In this document: piece after piece, positions 1 through 10,070 of the stretch
How positions within the stretch are numbered: position 1 is the first letter of the stretch
Layout of the letters: each line of letters begins with the position of its first letter
Assembly (NCBI RefSeq): GCF_000196855.1
Contig: NC_014319.1
Location: 1,240,001-1,304,000 of the forward strand
Length of the DNA: 64,000 nucleotides
Origin: Leuconostoc gasicomitatum LMG 18811
Lineage (GTDB): Bacteria > Bacillota > Bacilli > Lactobacillales > Lactobacillaceae
Reading direction: 5' to 3'
Position numbers and translations under genes: made by a program
The notes under the pieces: model-generated
Databases searched by the model: none
What the model was told of the DNA's origin: nothing
Seen by the model: only the letters and a program-made list of their open reading frames with translations

Positions 1-662
1 CCTCTATTCTGATCAAAACGGCGCTTGTGATCTTGTGCTAGCGGTGCATGTGTCACTATCCCATTTTTCCCAACAAGAGAAAATATAGAAAATTCAACCC
101 CTTCTAGGTATTCCTCAATAACTAATTTTGTCGCAGGATCTTTCGTATATAAATCCGTCAAATACGTGCTTGCCACTATAGGATCAGTTAAAATAGTGAC
201 CCCCTTTCCAAGAGCTAAACCATCAAGTTTGAATACAATTGGTAGTCCGAACGCCTGTAATATCTCCGTTGCATGTTCTAGTGTTTCCACAGTCACCGAT
301 TTTGCAGTTGGAATTGCGTACTTTTGCAACAAATTTTTGGTAAAAGACTTTGATCCCTCTAACTGTGCCGCCACCTTGGATGGACCAAAAATAGGTAACT
401 CAGCAGCCTCAAATATATCAACAATTCCTAATGTCAGCGGCTCCTCGTTACCAACAAACGTTAAATCAACAGATTCAGATATAGCTAAATCACGAAGACC
501 TAATAAATTCGTTGCTGAAATTGTCACACACTCTAATCCTGCATCGGTCATCCCATCATTTCCTGGTGCAACAATCACTGTTGTCACTTGTTCACTACGC
601 AAAAATGTTTGTGCCAAAGCGTGTTCACGTGCCCCAGAACCGATAATTAATACTTTTTTCAT
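1..662 (-). CDS. purD: Phosphoribosylamine-glycine ligase (GAR synthetase), 3' end outside window
   Basis: Joins glycine to 5-phosphoribosylamine using ATP, the second step of IMP synthesis. The first 220 codons are present. The ATG at 662-660 opens with MKKVLIIGSGAREHA, the typical PurD N-terminus. The ATP-grasp part follows, with FKLDGLALGKGV and EEYLEGVEFS, then QDHKRRFDQN at the window edge. An AGAGG sequence 5 nt upstream supports the start. The gene follows the Nudix gene on the same strand, but it has its own extended -10 and two PurBox-like motifs, so it can be transcribed apart from purE-purH. The C-terminal part lies beyond base 1 and cannot be judged. Confidence 0.96.
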   Translation of the reverse strand, partial: MKKVLIIGSGAREHALAQTFLRSEQVTTVIVAPGNDGMTDAGLECVTISATNLLGLRDLAISESVDLTFVGNEEPLTLGIVDIFEAAELPIFGPSKVAAQLEGSKSFTKNLLQKYAIPTAKSVTVETLEHATEILQAFGLPIVFKLDGLALGKGVTILTDPIVASTYLTDLYTKDPATKLVIEEYLEGVEFSIFSLVGKNGIVTHAPLAQDHKRRFDQNR

Positions 663-691
663 CACAGCCTCTAAAATATTTATTTTATGTT

Positions 692-772
692 ATATCCTAT
701 TTTATCAGATTTTTTTGTATTTTTGTTCGTTAATAAATTATCTTTTTCTCACAAATAGATATATTGTTCGTT
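692..772 (-). promoter_or_regulatory. purD promoter with two PurBox-like motifs
   Basis: Reading the minus strand, an extended -10 (TGATAAAAT, 707-699) lies upstream of the purD AGAGG site, with no recognisable -35. Two direct motifs with the core ACGAACAA occur at 764-772 and 722-731. The distal CGAAC core is centred on 768, 69 bp before the end of the -10, so about -76 from the expected start near 692. In Lactococcus lactis, PurR activates pur genes from PurBoxes at about this distance. That PurR acts here is inference. Confidence 0.65.
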
Positions 773-828
773 ATTATAATACTATTCAATTTTAATTTGT
801 ATACTACCGTTTGCTAACCAACACACAC

Positions 829-1290
829 TTACAAAAAAGTCATCGTTCGTTCACCCTGATATATATCACTTAGTGCAAGCTCATTAATTTCTAGTTCATC
901 AAACACTGGTAACATGTCTAAAAAAGTTCGTGGTGTGTCCATATGGCGCAACTCATCACGTGTCGTCCAAAATATGTCACCTTCCTGTCCTGATTGAAGT
1001 GTACCGTGGTATTGTGTTGCCTTAAACAACATCACAATATAGCGTGCACCATCAGTCAATGGCCATTCTTTGATACCAACTAGTTGCGGATTTTCAATCG
1101 TTAATCCAGTTTCCTCATACGCTTCACGAATGGCACTAGCCACAACTGTTTCACCAGATTCAATGTGCCCACCTGGAAAGGTCACGCCCGGCCAATTTGG
1201 ATTTTTGCGATTTTCAACTAGGATTTCATGTGTTTTTGAATTTTCAATCATAATCATATTAGTCAATTCAATTGGCGATGTCCGTGTCAT
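829..1290 (-). CDS. Nudix hydrolase, MutT/8-oxo-dGTP diphosphatase type
   Basis: Small hydrolase of nucleoside diphosphate derivatives, 153 aa. The full Nudix box is visible at residues 41-63 (GHIESGE, seven residues, REAYEETGL). The ATG at 1290 is chosen because AGAGGA lies 6 nt upstream; starts further up would run into the hairpin behind purH. The gene sits between purH and purD, so a nucleotide-pool cleaning role fits, but the substrate cannot be read from the sequence. It has its own candidate promoter (TGCTATAAT at 1318-1310) just after the purH terminator. Confidence 0.88.
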   Translation of the reverse strand: MTRTSPIELTNMIMIENSKTHEILVENRKNPNWPGVTFPGGHIESGETVVASAIREAYEETGLTIENPQLVGIKEWPLTDGARYIVMLFKATQYHGTLQSGQEGDIFWTTRDELRHMDTPRTFLDMLPVFDELEINELALSDIYQGERTMTFL

Positions 1291-1309
1291 TTTGATTCCT
1301 CTGTGACAA

Positions 1310-1318
1310 ATTATAGCA
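1310..1318 (-). promoter_or_regulatory. Extended -10 upstream of the Nudix gene
   Basis: TGCTATAAT read on the minus strand, a perfect -10 with TGn extension. It lies directly after the purH terminator. The start predicted near 1303 leaves only about 13 nt before the ATG, just enough for the AGAGGA ribosome site. No good -35 is seen. Confidence 0.5.
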
Positions 1319-1321
1319 TAC

Positions 1322-1346
1322 AAAAAGCGCCACACTCAGCGCTTTA
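1322..1346 (-). terminator. Rho-independent terminator after purH
   Basis: Minus-strand stem AAAGCGC / GCGCTTT (1345-1339 and 1330-1324) with an 8-nt loop, followed by T residues. It ends the purE-purH transcript before the Nudix gene. Confidence 0.7.
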
Positions 1347-1355
1347 AATTAATTT

Positions 1356-2882
1356 TTAATGTTTGAAATGACGTGTACCAGAAAATACTAACACAACACC
1401 TAACTCATCTGCTTTTGCAATTGAGTCTTTATCTTTAATTGAACCACCAGGTTCAACAATGGCTTTAATATCATGGTCAGCAGCATATGCCACAGAATCA
1501 TCCATTGGGAAAAAGGCATCTGATGCTAATACTGCTTCACTAAAACCTGTCTTGTTGACGGCTTTTTGTATCGCATAGACAACTGAATCAATGCGGTTAG
1601 GTTGACCTGCACCCACACCCAATGTTTGGCCATCACGTGCTACAACAATAGCATTTGACTTCACATGTTTGACAACTTTTTGCGCAAAGATCATTGCACG
1701 TAATTGCTGGGCTGTTGGTTGCGCTTTTGATACAACTTCAAAGTTTGCTTCTGATTCTCCCATCAAGTCACGTTCTTGTATAACGACACCACCCAAAACA
1801 GAAGTGACTTCCAAATTTTGTGAAATTGTATTTGTAAATGGTAATGTTAATAAACGCAAATTCTTTTTTGCTGACAAAATTTCAAATGCCTCGGGGGTGA
1901 AACTGGGGGCAATAATTATTTCCAAGAAAATACCGTGCATTTTTTCAGCCGTTACAGCATCAACTTGACGATTCAAGGCCACAATACCACCAAAAATAGA
2001 AATGTCATCAGCAGCAAAGGCTTTATCCCATGCTTCTTCTAAGTTTTCTCCTTGTCCGATACCTGCTGGATTCATGTGTTTAACTGTGACTACAGTTGTT
2101 TCCTCAAATTCAGCAATAATACGCAAAGCGGCATCTGCGTCACGAATATTATTATAAGATAACTGCTTGCCATGCAAAATATCAGCATTTAATACTGAAT
2201 ATGATTCTGATAAGGCAGTCGTGTAGGCCGCGGCTTTTTGATGTGGATTTTCACCATAACGCATATCATCAAACTTTTCATATGGCAATGTGAGATTTTT
2301 GGGAAATTCTGATACCGTTAGATAATCAGCAATTAACGCATCATAAGCAGCAGTATGTTGAAATACTTTAGCTGCCAATGACTTACGAAATGCTTGATCA
2401 ACCTGATTAGTTTGCAATTTTTCAATCACAACATCATAATCAGTTGGATCAACAATTGGTAAAACTGATGCGAAGTTTTTTGCGGCTGAACGTAACATTG
2501 ATGGACCACCAATATCAATATTTTCAATCGCTTCTGCTTCTGTTACACCGCTTTTTTGAATCGTTTCTTTAAATGGATATAAATTAACAACAACCATATC
2601 AATTGGTGTAATGTTAAATTCAGCTAATGTTGCCATATGTTCTGGTAAATCGCGTCTTGCTAGCAAACCAGCATGTACACGGGGATGTAATGTTTTGACA
2701 CGACCATCCAGCATTTCTGGAAAATCAGTCACGTCGTCAATTGCAATCACATTTAAGCCTGCTGCCTCAAGCACTTTATGTGTGCCACCAGTTGAAACCA
2801 ATTCATAACCAAGTTCAACTAATTTTTGGGCAAATGGGACAAGCCCATTTTTGTCAGAAACACTAAGTAATGCACGTGTCAT
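1356..2882 (-). CDS. purH: Bifunctional AICAR transformylase / IMP cyclohydrolase
   Basis: Carries out the last two steps of IMP synthesis: formylation of AICAR with 10-formyl-THF, then ring closure. 508 aa, normal for the family (about 510). It begins [15 protein letters not shown], the inosinicase domain with SVSDKxGL and STGGTHKVL. The transformylase domain in the second half shows [10 protein letters not shown] and [10 protein letters not shown]. The ATG overlaps the purN stop by 4 nt, which suggests coupled translation. It is the last gene before the hairpin at 1322-1346. Confidence 0.97.
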   Translation of the reverse strand: MTRALLSVSDKNGLVPFAQKLVELGYELVSTGGTHKVLEAAGLNVIAIDDVTDFPEMLDGRVKTLHPRVHAGLLARRDLPEHMATLAEFNITPIDMVVVNLYPFKETIQKSGVTEAEAIENIDIGGPSMLRSAAKNFASVLPIVDPTDYDVVIEKLQTNQVDQAFRKSLAAKVFQHTAAYDALIADYLTVSEFPKNLTLPYEKFDDMRYGENPHQKAAAYTTALSESYSVLNADILHGKQLSYNNIRDADAALRIIAEFEETTVVTVKHMNPAGIGQGENLEEAWDKAFAADDISIFGGIVALNRQVDAVTAEKMHGIFLEIIIAPSFTPEAFEILSAKKNLRLLTLPFTNTISQNLEVTSVLGGVVIQERDLMGESEANFEVVSKAQPTAQQLRAMIFAQKVVKHVKSNAIVVARDGQTLGVGAGQPNRIDSVVYAIQKAVNKTGFSEAVLASDAFFPMDDSVAYAADHDIKAIVEPGGSIKDKDSIAKADELGVVLVFSGTRHFKH

Positions 2883-3469
2883 TTTAAAAATACTCCTTCA
2901 TTAAGTAACTGTTCTAGTGTGTTTGGATACAAAACATGTTCAACGTTATGCATGCGCGTTTCTAAATCCTGTAAAGTATCATTAGGCAATCGGGGCACTT
3001 TTTGTTGCGCAATAATTTTACCTGTATCAATGCCATTATCAACAAAATGTACCGTTACGCCTGTCATATCAACGTCTGCTTCATAAGCATCTAAAATACT
3101 GTGTCTACCTGGGAAATTGGGTAACATCGCTGGATGTAGATTAATAATCTTACTTGGATAATTGTCAATTAAAGTAGGTGTTAAAATGCGCATATATCCA
3201 GCGAGCAAAATACCATCGACCTCATCTATTTTTAACTGATTTAAAATTGCTTGTTCGGCTTCTGGTTTGGTTTTATACTCTGAGTATTTAATAAAAGTGG
3301 CCGGAATACCAAATATTTTGGCTAAATTTAATGCACCAGCAGCAGATTTATCAACTATCAAACGCACAATTTCAGCATGAAGATGTCGCTGCAAAATAGC
3401 ATCGTGCAATGCTTGAAAATTAGTGCCTGTCCCTGAAGCAAATACAGCTAAACGGACTGATTTTACCAT
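2879..3469 (-). CDS. purN: Phosphoribosylglycinamide formyltransferase
   Basis: Transfers a formyl group from 10-formyl-THF to GAR. 196 aa, typical length. Seen: [12 protein letters not shown] near the N-terminus (phosphate binding), [12 protein letters not shown] with the catalytic His, then GVTVHFVD. The start overlaps purM by 7 nt and the stop overlaps purH by 4 nt, so translation of purM-purN-purH is probably coupled. Confidence 0.97.
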   Translation of the reverse strand: MVKSVRLAVFASGTGTNFQALHDAILQRHLHAEIVRLIVDKSAAGALNLAKIFGIPATFIKYSEYKTKPEAEQAILNQLKIDEVDGILLAGYMRILTPTLIDNYPSKIINLHPAMLPNFPGRHSILDAYEADVDMTGVTVHFVDNGIDTGKIIAQQKVPRLPNDTLQDLETRMHNVEHVLYPNTLEQLLNEGVFLK

Positions 3470-4500
3470 GGCGCTACACCTTGAAAGACAACGCCTGACT
3501 CCTGACGTGCAATCATTTCACCAATGAGGTAAGCTGGCTGGTTTGCTTGAGATAGTTGCGACATCACCTGTTTACTTGCTTCAGACTTAACAATGAGTAC
3601 CATACCTAAGCCATTGTTAAAAGTTAACAACATATCTTCAACTGACAAGCTACCTGCTTTTTGTAGTGTATTAAAAATAGGCAACACAGGCCATGAACCC
3701 CAATTAATCTGAGCAGATAGCTCACTTGTATATGCACGCGGTAAGTTTTCAATTAAACCGCCACCTGTAATGTGTGCCATTGATTGAATGATCCCTTGCG
3801 CCACTAATGGCCAAACAGACTTAGCATATAAAGTAGTTGGTGTCATCAGCGTTTCTTGTGTCTCAGCAGCCAAGTGGTTAAAATCAGCATCAGTTTGAAT
3901 CCCTAAAACATGACGAACCAAAGAATACCCATTTGAATGAATACCTGATGATGGCAGTCCAATTAAAACGTCTCCAGATTTGACATTTTTTGGCGCCAAC
4001 AACTGATCACGTTCAGCTACACCAACCGCAAAAGCTGCTAAATCATAGTGATTCGGGGCATATAAGCCTGGTAATTCTGCACTTTCTCCGCCAATAAGCG
4101 CCATCCCAGAGGCTTTAGCCGCTTTTGCGATACCGGTAACAATTGTTGCAACAACTTCTGGTCTCATTTTGTCCACTGCCAAATAATCTAACATAAAGGC
4201 CGGCTTTGCACCTTGTGCCAAAATATCATTAGCAACCATAGCCACTAAATCTTGACCAATCGTGTCGTGTTTATTCGCAGCAATTGCAAGCAGTAATTTT
4301 GTGCCCACACCATCAGCGCCTGACACCAATACCGGATTCTTATAGTCTGATCCAAGTGCAAAAGCGGCACCAAAACCGCCAAGACCGTCTAAAACGTTGT
4401 CTGTATAGGTATCAGATACTGCATCTTTCATCAATTCAACAGCCTTTTCACCTGCTTTAATATCAACGCCTGCTTGCTGGTATGCGTTTTGCTCAATCAT
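3463..4500 (-). CDS. purM: Phosphoribosylformylglycinamidine cyclo-ligase (AIR synthetase)
   Basis: Closes the imidazole ring of AIR using ATP. 345 aa. Begins with AYQQAGVDIKAGEKAVELMK as the family does, with the DGVGTKLLLA and GGESAELPG loops and the HITGGGLIENLPR signature in the C-terminal half. The ATG shares one base with the purF stop region at 4500. Member of the PurM/PurL superfamily, whose other member, purL, is two genes upstream. Confidence 0.97.
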   Translation of the reverse strand: MIEQNAYQQAGVDIKAGEKAVELMKDAVSDTYTDNVLDGLGGFGAAFALGSDYKNPVLVSGADGVGTKLLLAIAANKHDTIGQDLVAMVANDILAQGAKPAFMLDYLAVDKMRPEVVATIVTGIAKAAKASGMALIGGESAELPGLYAPNHYDLAAFAVGVAERDQLLAPKNVKSGDVLIGLPSSGIHSNGYSLVRHVLGIQTDADFNHLAAETQETLMTPTTLYAKSVWPLVAQGIIQSMAHITGGGLIENLPRAYTSELSAQINWGSWPVLPIFNTLQKAGSLSVEDMLLTFNNGLGMVLIVKSEASKQVMSQLSQANQPAYLIGEMIARQESGVVFQGVAPW

Positions 4501-6119
4501 TATTCTACTCCCTGAATTGTTTGTGAATCTAAATGAATTGTCCCATCTGCCAACGTTTCTTCATTGCGTAATGATGCTACTTGGCGCGGGTGATAAATTG
4601 TCATGGGTTCAGGGGCAAAATCAACAAGATCTTTTGCCACAAAATTTGACAAACTGGCTGTATAATCATAAATTGGACTTGGATAATGACCATCAAAATA
4701 GGCAGTTGTCAATCCAGTTCCTTGGCCATCATAAGGTAAATCAATCGCTTTAACAAGTTGATCAACGGATAAGAATCCAAGCGAATCGGCCTCTATTTTT
4801 TCACGCATTTCCTCTAAGGTATTATTAGCTCCCATCAATTCTTTGGTGGTTTGCATGTCAATCCCATAGAAAGACGGAAATTTAAAAATTGGGCTAGCAA
4901 TACGCACATGGACTGATTTTGCACCTGCCTCCTTTAACATACGTACAATAAACATTGAGGTTGTTCCACGAACAATGGAATCGTCAACTAAGACCACATT
5001 TTTGTCACGTACAACATCTTTAACCGCACTCAATTTCATTCGGACGGCACGCTCACGTTTATCTTGCGTTGGCTCAATAAATGTTCGCGCAATATATTGA
5101 TTTTTCACGAGACCCATCTCATTTGGTAAACCTGTCGCTTCAGCAAATCCAGCAGCTGCGGACAAACTTGAGTTTGGTACACCAACGACGATATCAGCAT
5201 CAGGGACCGGTTGCTCTACAGCAAGTGCAGCACCCATACGTTTACGTGCTTTATGCACGTTGACACCATAAATTGTAGAATCAGGACGCGCAAAATAAAT
5301 ATATTCCATTGAATCAATATGCAATGCTGTATTTCTTGTATAACTATCAATAGTTAGCCCATCGTCATCGATTGCCAACAATTCACCAGGTTGTACATCA
5401 CGAACAAAACGGGCGCCAATCACATCTAGTGCTGCTGTTTCGGAAGTGACAATATAATTCCCCTCAGGCATCTGTCCAACAACAAATGGTCGAAATGCAT
5501 GCGGATCAAGTGCTGCATATAGGCCATGAGGTGTTAACAATAAGTAAGCAAAACCGCCACGTACAATATTTAGTGCCTCTTTTAATTTATCTACAAATGT
5601 CGTTGCTTTTGATCGTCGAATCAGGTGTAACAAAATTTCAGAATCAGATGAACTTTGGAAAATAGCCCCTTCTTCTTCTAAATCTTCTCGCAAGGACATG
5701 GCATTTGTTAAATTACCATTGTGGGCCAGAGATATTTGCATATCGTGAAAATTGACCATAAGAGGTTGAATATTTTCAACACCATGAGATCCGGCTGTCG
5801 CATAACGTACGTGACCAATTGCAGCTGTTCCAGCTAAAGCGTCAATACGTGCAGGATCCCTAAAAACATCGCTCAGTAAGCCTAAACCACGTTCCTGCCA
5901 GAGATGCCCATTATTATTTGAAACAATGCCTGCACCTTCTTGACCGCGATGTTGCAGAGCATGCAAGCCGTAATAAGTGAGTTGTGCGGCATCTTGTCGC
6001 CCCCAAACACCAAAAATACCACATTCTTCATTTAGGCTACGTACGTTCACACGTGTTTTTTCAGTTTGCTGGGCTAATCTTTGTGCGATTTGTTGTTGCT
6101 CTATCCCTTTAATTGCCAT
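4500..6119 (-). CDS. purF: Amidophosphoribosyltransferase
   Basis: First committed step: PRPP plus glutamine gives phosphoribosylamine. 539 aa. The N-terminal nucleophile is Cys33 in [11 protein letters not shown], so 32 residues would be removed on maturation; Bacillus PurF loses only 11. The start is supported by AGGAG 8 nt upstream of ATG 6119. The PRPP loop [14 protein letters not shown] is present in the C-terminal half. No Cys cluster for an Fe-S centre was obvious by eye. The start lies inside the end of purL (19-nt overlap). Confidence 0.97.
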   Translation of the reverse strand: MAIKGIEQQQIAQRLAQQTEKTRVNVRSLNEECGIFGVWGRQDAAQLTYYGLHALQHRGQEGAGIVSNNNGHLWQERGLGLLSDVFRDPARIDALAGTAAIGHVRYATAGSHGVENIQPLMVNFHDMQISLAHNGNLTNAMSLREDLEEEGAIFQSSSDSEILLHLIRRSKATTFVDKLKEALNIVRGGFAYLLLTPHGLYAALDPHAFRPFVVGQMPEGNYIVTSETAALDVIGARFVRDVQPGELLAIDDDGLTIDSYTRNTALHIDSMEYIYFARPDSTIYGVNVHKARKRMGAALAVEQPVPDADIVVGVPNSSLSAAAGFAEATGLPNEMGLVKNQYIARTFIEPTQDKRERAVRMKLSAVKDVVRDKNVVLVDDSIVRGTTSMFIVRMLKEAGAKSVHVRIASPIFKFPSFYGIDMQTTKELMGANNTLEEMREKIEADSLGFLSVDQLVKAIDLPYDGQGTGLTTAYFDGHYPSPIYDYTASLSNFVAKDLVDFAPEPMTIYHPRQVASLRNEETLADGTIHLDSQTIQGVE

Positions 6120-8323
6120 GAAATGCTCTCCTGATAAACTGTTTGAATTTCTTCACGTGATAAGGCAATCGTTTGTGTTAGTGTATTAATGACAACATCT
6201 GACTCACTGGTGACTAACCCAATTTTTGTTGCCTGCTTTCCTGCCAAATGTTCAAAGTCTGCAACTTTAGTCTGAGGAACACTAACAATAAACCGACTAG
6301 GCGTTTCAGAGAACAAATACTTATCCGACTGTTTCGTAGCAATATTAAAACTAAGATCACCAGCAAAACTACTTTCTAACAAACTAACAATCATGCCACC
6401 CTCTGAAAGATCATGTACACTAGCAAGTAGATTTTTGGCAATAGCTTCACGGACTAATCCTTGTGACGCTAACTCTGTTTCATCATTAAACTCAAACAAT
6501 TGACCAATAATTTTCCCTAACTGTAACTTCTGAATTTCTGAACCATTGAAACTATCTGTTGTTTCACCAATTAAGTAGATGACATCACCAGCACGTTTGA
6601 AAGCCATTGTCGTTGCCTGACTAATATCATCTAACAAGCCAACCATGCCAATCATAGGTGTGGGATAGATTGCTTGACCATCCGTTTCATTATAAAGTGA
6701 CACGTTACCAGAAATAATTGGCGTATTAAGTTGCTTAGCCATGTCATTAATACCAGCAACTGATTGATCTAGTTCGTAGTATACTTCTGGGTTGTCAGGT
6801 GAACCAAAATTCAAACCGTCTGTAATGCCAATTGGCGTGGCACCAGTGGCTACAATATTTCGTGCAGCTTCAGCAACGGCCATTTTTGCCCCAACACGGG
6901 GGTTAAGGTATAAGAAACGCGCATTAACATCTGTCGTCATTGCTAAGGCTTTTTTGGTACCACGTATACGCACCAAACTCGCATCCCCACCAGGTTTTAT
7001 GACTGTATCAGCACGCACCATGGCATCAAAATGTTTAAACAATGAGGCTTTAGAAGCGATGGTCGACTGTGCCATTAAGGCCTTAATTGTTGCCTTAACT
7101 TGAGACATATCAGGTTGATATTGTGTATCTGAAAATTCGGACAGCCGCTTAGGTGCAATCATTGGTAAATCTTGTTTTGGCGCATGTGTTAGGAAATTAA
7201 TGGGCACATCTGCAACCCTATTACCCTCAAATTCTAAAATATAACGACCATTATCTGTCACTTTACCAATAATGACCGCATCCAAATCAGCCTCTTGAAA
7301 TAAATCAATGATTGGCTGTTCTTCTCCATGCTTAACAACCAACACCATGCGTTCCTGCGATTCTGAAAGCATCAGTTCATAAGGTGTCATATGTAACTCA
7401 CGCTGCGGTACAAGATCCAAGTTCAACGTAATACCCATACCAGCTTTAGCTGCCATTTCTGAACTTGACGATAGCAGACCTGCAGCGCCCATGTCTTGAA
7501 TGCCAACAATAATATCAGAATGATCCTTGACAGCCTTAAGCGTCGCATCCATCACTAATTTTTCTAAAAATGGATCACCAACTTGAACAGCAGAACGGTC
7601 TGATGCTTGCTCTGTTGAAAACTCAGCAGAGGCAAATGATGCGCCATTAATGCCATCACGACCAGTTTTTGCCCCAACATAAATAATCGAATTACCAATA
7701 CCTTTAGCCTGACCAACTTGCATGGCTGTTTGATCAATCAGCCCAACAGCCATAACATTAACCAATGGATTACCAGCGTAAACATCGTCAAAACTGATTT
7801 CCCCACCAACTGTGGGGATGCCAATAGCGTTCCCATACCCTGCGATACCTGCAATCACGCCATCAACAATATGTTTAGTATGTGTATTATCTAATTCACC
7901 AAAACGCAGTGAATCTAAAACAGCAATCGGCTGAGCACCCATTGAAAAAATATCGCGTAATATGCCTCCAACACCTGTTGCAGCCCCCTCGTAAGGTTCA
8001 ACAAAGCTCGGGTGATTATGACTTTCTGCTTTAAAAACGACAGCTTGACCATCACCAATATCTAAAATACCAGCGCCCTCACCAGGCCCTTGCAATACAC
8101 GTTCATTGTTTGACCAAAATTTGCGTAAAATTGGCTTTGATTTTTTGTAAGAAACATGTTCAGACCACATACCAGAAAAAATACCAGTTTCAGTAAAATT
8201 TGGTAAACGTTTTAACTCTGTCACAATGAGATTGTATTCTGTCTCAGTTAAACCCCACTGGGTATAAATTTTAGAATCACGTACTTGCTCAGGTGAGAGT
8301 TCGCTATTTATGACTGTTGTCAT
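6101..8323 (-). CDS. purL: Phosphoribosylformylglycinamidine synthase subunit PurL (small type)
   Basis: Synthase subunit of the PurS-PurQ-PurL complex that turns FGAR into FGAM. 740 aa from the ATG at 8323, the size of the Bacillus-type protein; the fused 1300-aa enterobacterial form is excluded because purS and purQ are separate genes here. Seen: [12 protein letters not shown] near residue 90, [12 protein letters not shown], and VHDLSEGGM in the C-terminal half. ATG 8323 has GAAAGG 7 nt upstream; an in-frame ATG at 8338 would add five residues with a poorer site. Confidence 0.96.
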   Translation of the reverse strand: MTTVINSELSPEQVRDSKIYTQWGLTETEYNLIVTELKRLPNFTETGIFSGMWSEHVSYKKSKPILRKFWSNNERVLQGPGEGAGILDIGDGQAVVFKAESHNHPSFVEPYEGAATGVGGILRDIFSMGAQPIAVLDSLRFGELDNTHTKHIVDGVIAGIAGYGNAIGIPTVGGEISFDDVYAGNPLVNVMAVGLIDQTAMQVGQAKGIGNSIIYVGAKTGRDGINGASFASAEFSTEQASDRSAVQVGDPFLEKLVMDATLKAVKDHSDIIVGIQDMGAAGLLSSSSEMAAKAGMGITLNLDLVPQRELHMTPYELMLSESQERMVLVVKHGEEQPIIDLFQEADLDAVIIGKVTDNGRYILEFEGNRVADVPINFLTHAPKQDLPMIAPKRLSEFSDTQYQPDMSQVKATIKALMAQSTIASKASLFKHFDAMVRADTVIKPGGDASLVRIRGTKKALAMTTDVNARFLYLNPRVGAKMAVAEAARNIVATGATPIGITDGLNFGSPDNPEVYYELDQSVAGINDMAKQLNTPIISGNVSLYNETDGQAIYPTPMIGMVGLLDDISQATTMAFKRAGDVIYLIGETTDSFNGSEIQKLQLGKIIGQLFEFNDETELASQGLVREAIAKNLLASVHDLSEGGMIVSLLESSFAGDLSFNIATKQSDKYLFSETPSRFIVSVPQTKVADFEHLAGKQATKIGLVTSESDVVINTLTQTIALSREEIQTVYQESISWQLKG

Positions 8324-8383
8324 TTTTTTGCCTTTCATAACTGTGTTTTCCTACCATGACATCTGTTTTATAAATAATATGCA

Positions 8384-9052
8384 TTATACTTTTGTTAAAA
8401 TACCTGAAAGGATACTTTTAAAGAAATTTTGTCCGTCAATATTTCCAAGAACTGCATCAACAGCACGCTCTGGATGAGGCATCATGCCAAAAACATTGCC
8501 TTGCTCGTTCATAATACCAGCAATGTCATGTGCTGAGCCATTTGGATTATTGACGTAGCGGAAAACAATTTGATCATTTTTTTCAAGTTTAGCCAAAGTT
8601 GTTTCATCGGCAAAATAATTTCCTTCAGCATGTGCGATAGGGATTAAAATCGTTTCATCGACATCGTATGCACTGCTGAACGCTGTTTGACCGTTTGCAA
8701 CATGCAATGCAACTTCGTCACAGATGAACCCTGGTTTTGCGTTAGGCAACAACTGCCCTGGTAACAAGCCAGCTTCTGTCAAAATTTGAAAACCATTGCA
8801 AACACCAACAATTAATTTACCAGCATTTGCTGCCTGAGTAACAGCACTCATAATTGGTGAAAAACGTGCGATAGCACCAGTTCTGAGATAATCACCATAA
8901 GAGAAACCACCTGGCAAAAAAATAGCATCAAATCCTGTTAAACTATTTTGTTTCGCCGAAATAATTTCTGCATCAACACCAAAACCCTGTAACGCATAGA
9001 GCATATCAAAATCACAATTTGATCCAGGGAAACTAATGACGGCCGCTTTCAT
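8384..9052 (-). CDS. purQ: Phosphoribosylformylglycinamidine synthase subunit PurQ (glutaminase)
   Basis: Class I glutaminase that feeds ammonia to PurL. 222 aa. The nucleophile is in [10 protein letters not shown], and the His/Glu pair is in [10 protein letters not shown] near the C-terminus; FPGSNCDFD at the start is family-typical. Overlaps purS by 4 nt (ATGA), so the two subunits are translationally coupled. About 60 nt separate it from purL. Confidence 0.97.
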   Translation of the reverse strand: MKAAVISFPGSNCDFDMLYALQGFGVDAEIISAKQNSLTGFDAIFLPGGFSYGDYLRTGAIARFSPIMSAVTQAANAGKLIVGVCNGFQILTEAGLLPGQLLPNAKPGFICDEVALHVANGQTAFSSAYDVDETILIPIAHAEGNYFADETTLAKLEKNDQIVFRYVNNPNGSAHDIAGIMNEQGNVFGMMPHPERAVDAVLGNIDGQNFFKSILSGILTKV

Positions 9053-9315
9053 ACATCCACCTCATCTGATACCAAACTTAGGTCAAAGCGATAAGTTTCT
9101 GTATTTTGATTAATTAACAAAGCATCCGTAAAGCTTTCAACTTCAGCAGTTGCGGCATCAACGTCTTTGGCATTTAATTTCACTTCAAAATATTTGCCTT
9201 GCGCAACTTGATCAATCCCAACGTAATCCATACGCTTTAGTGCTGCCTTAATGACCTCACCCTGTGGATCTAAAATTGATGGCTTATAAGTCACATAAAT
9301 TTTTGCTAAATACAT
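9049..9315 (-). CDS. purS: Phosphoribosylformylglycinamidine synthase subunit PurS
   Basis: Small bridging subunit of FGAM synthase, 88 aa. [22 protein letters not shown] is characteristic of the family. Two ATGs lie next to each other (9318 and 9315). The second is chosen because it is 7 nt after AAGGAG, whereas the first is only 4 nt away. Its end overlaps purQ. Confidence 0.95.
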   Translation of the reverse strand: MYLAKIYVTYKPSILDPQGEVIKAALKRMDYVGIDQVAQGKYFEVKLNAKDVDAATAEVESFTDALLINQNTETYRFDLSLVSDEVDV

Positions 9316-9326
9316 CATTTTTCTCC

Positions 9327-10070
9327 TTAAATGATCTGCTGTAATCGTGTTAGAACTTCTTGATAACCAACCGTGACATCCCCTGAATGTTTACGGAAAA
9401 CGTCTTTATCTAATGAGTTACCAGTTGCTATATCAACTAAACGCATATTATCAGGTGATAGTTCATCAGCTAACAATATATCGCCATTTTTTGTACGACC
9501 AAACTCTAACTTAAAATCAATTAACTGAATATTAGCTTGTCGAAATAAGTCGATTAAATGGCGATTAATAATTGTCGATTCAGCTCTTAGCTTGGTTAGT
9601 TCATCGTTTGTAGCGTAATTCAAAGCCAAAATTTGTGAATCATTTATAAATGGGTCATCTAACGCGTCTGATTTATAATAAAATTCTTGGACAATAGGTG
9701 TCAATTTTTGCATAGGTGTTGCCGCAAACTTACTCACAAAATGGCCAGAAGCATAATTTCGTGTGACAACTTCAATTGGCAAAATGTCCAAACTTGTAAT
9801 TAGTTCATCAGTTTTTGAAATTGAATGCAAGTAATGATTTTTAATGTTGTTTCCAGTTAAATAGTTAAATAACAATTGACTAATGGCACTATTGAGTTCG
9901 CCTTTTCCACTAATTGTTTCTTTCACTTTGCCATTTAATGCTGTAGCTTGATCAAGGTAATGCACCCACAATATATCAGGGTCATCTGTCGTGTATACCT
10001 GTTTTGCTTTACCTGTATATTTCAATGCGCCACGTGTGATTGTACGTTTCTCATACTCAATGCTGTCCAT
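9327..10070 (-). CDS. purC: Phosphoribosylaminoimidazole-succinocarboxamide synthase
   Basis: Adds aspartate to CAIR. 247 aa from ATG 10070, close to the usual 240. Seen: LKYTGKAKQVYTTDDPD at the N-terminus, EVVTRNYASGHF, DFKLEFG and DELSPDNMRL. The start lies inside purK (14-nt overlap) with a GGAG site 9 nt upstream. A start at 10115 would add 15 residues that fit no family pattern. Confidence 0.96.
   Translation of the reverse strand: MDSIEYEKRTITRGALKYTGKAKQVYTTDDPDILWVHYLDQATALNGKVKETISGKGELNSAISQLLFNYLTGNNIKNHYLHSISKTDELITSLDILPIEVVTRNYASGHFVSKFAATPMQKLTPIVQEFYYKSDALDDPFINDSQILALNYATNDELTKLRAESTIINRHLIDLFRQANIQLIDFKLEFGRTKNGDILLADELSPDNMRLVDIATGNSLDKDVFRKHSGDVTVGYQEVLTRLQQII

Noticed and set aside
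166-795. 209-codon open frame on the plus strand
   Set aside because: Antisense to purD, which has full motif support; the frame is low in recognisable patterns and covers the purD promoter.
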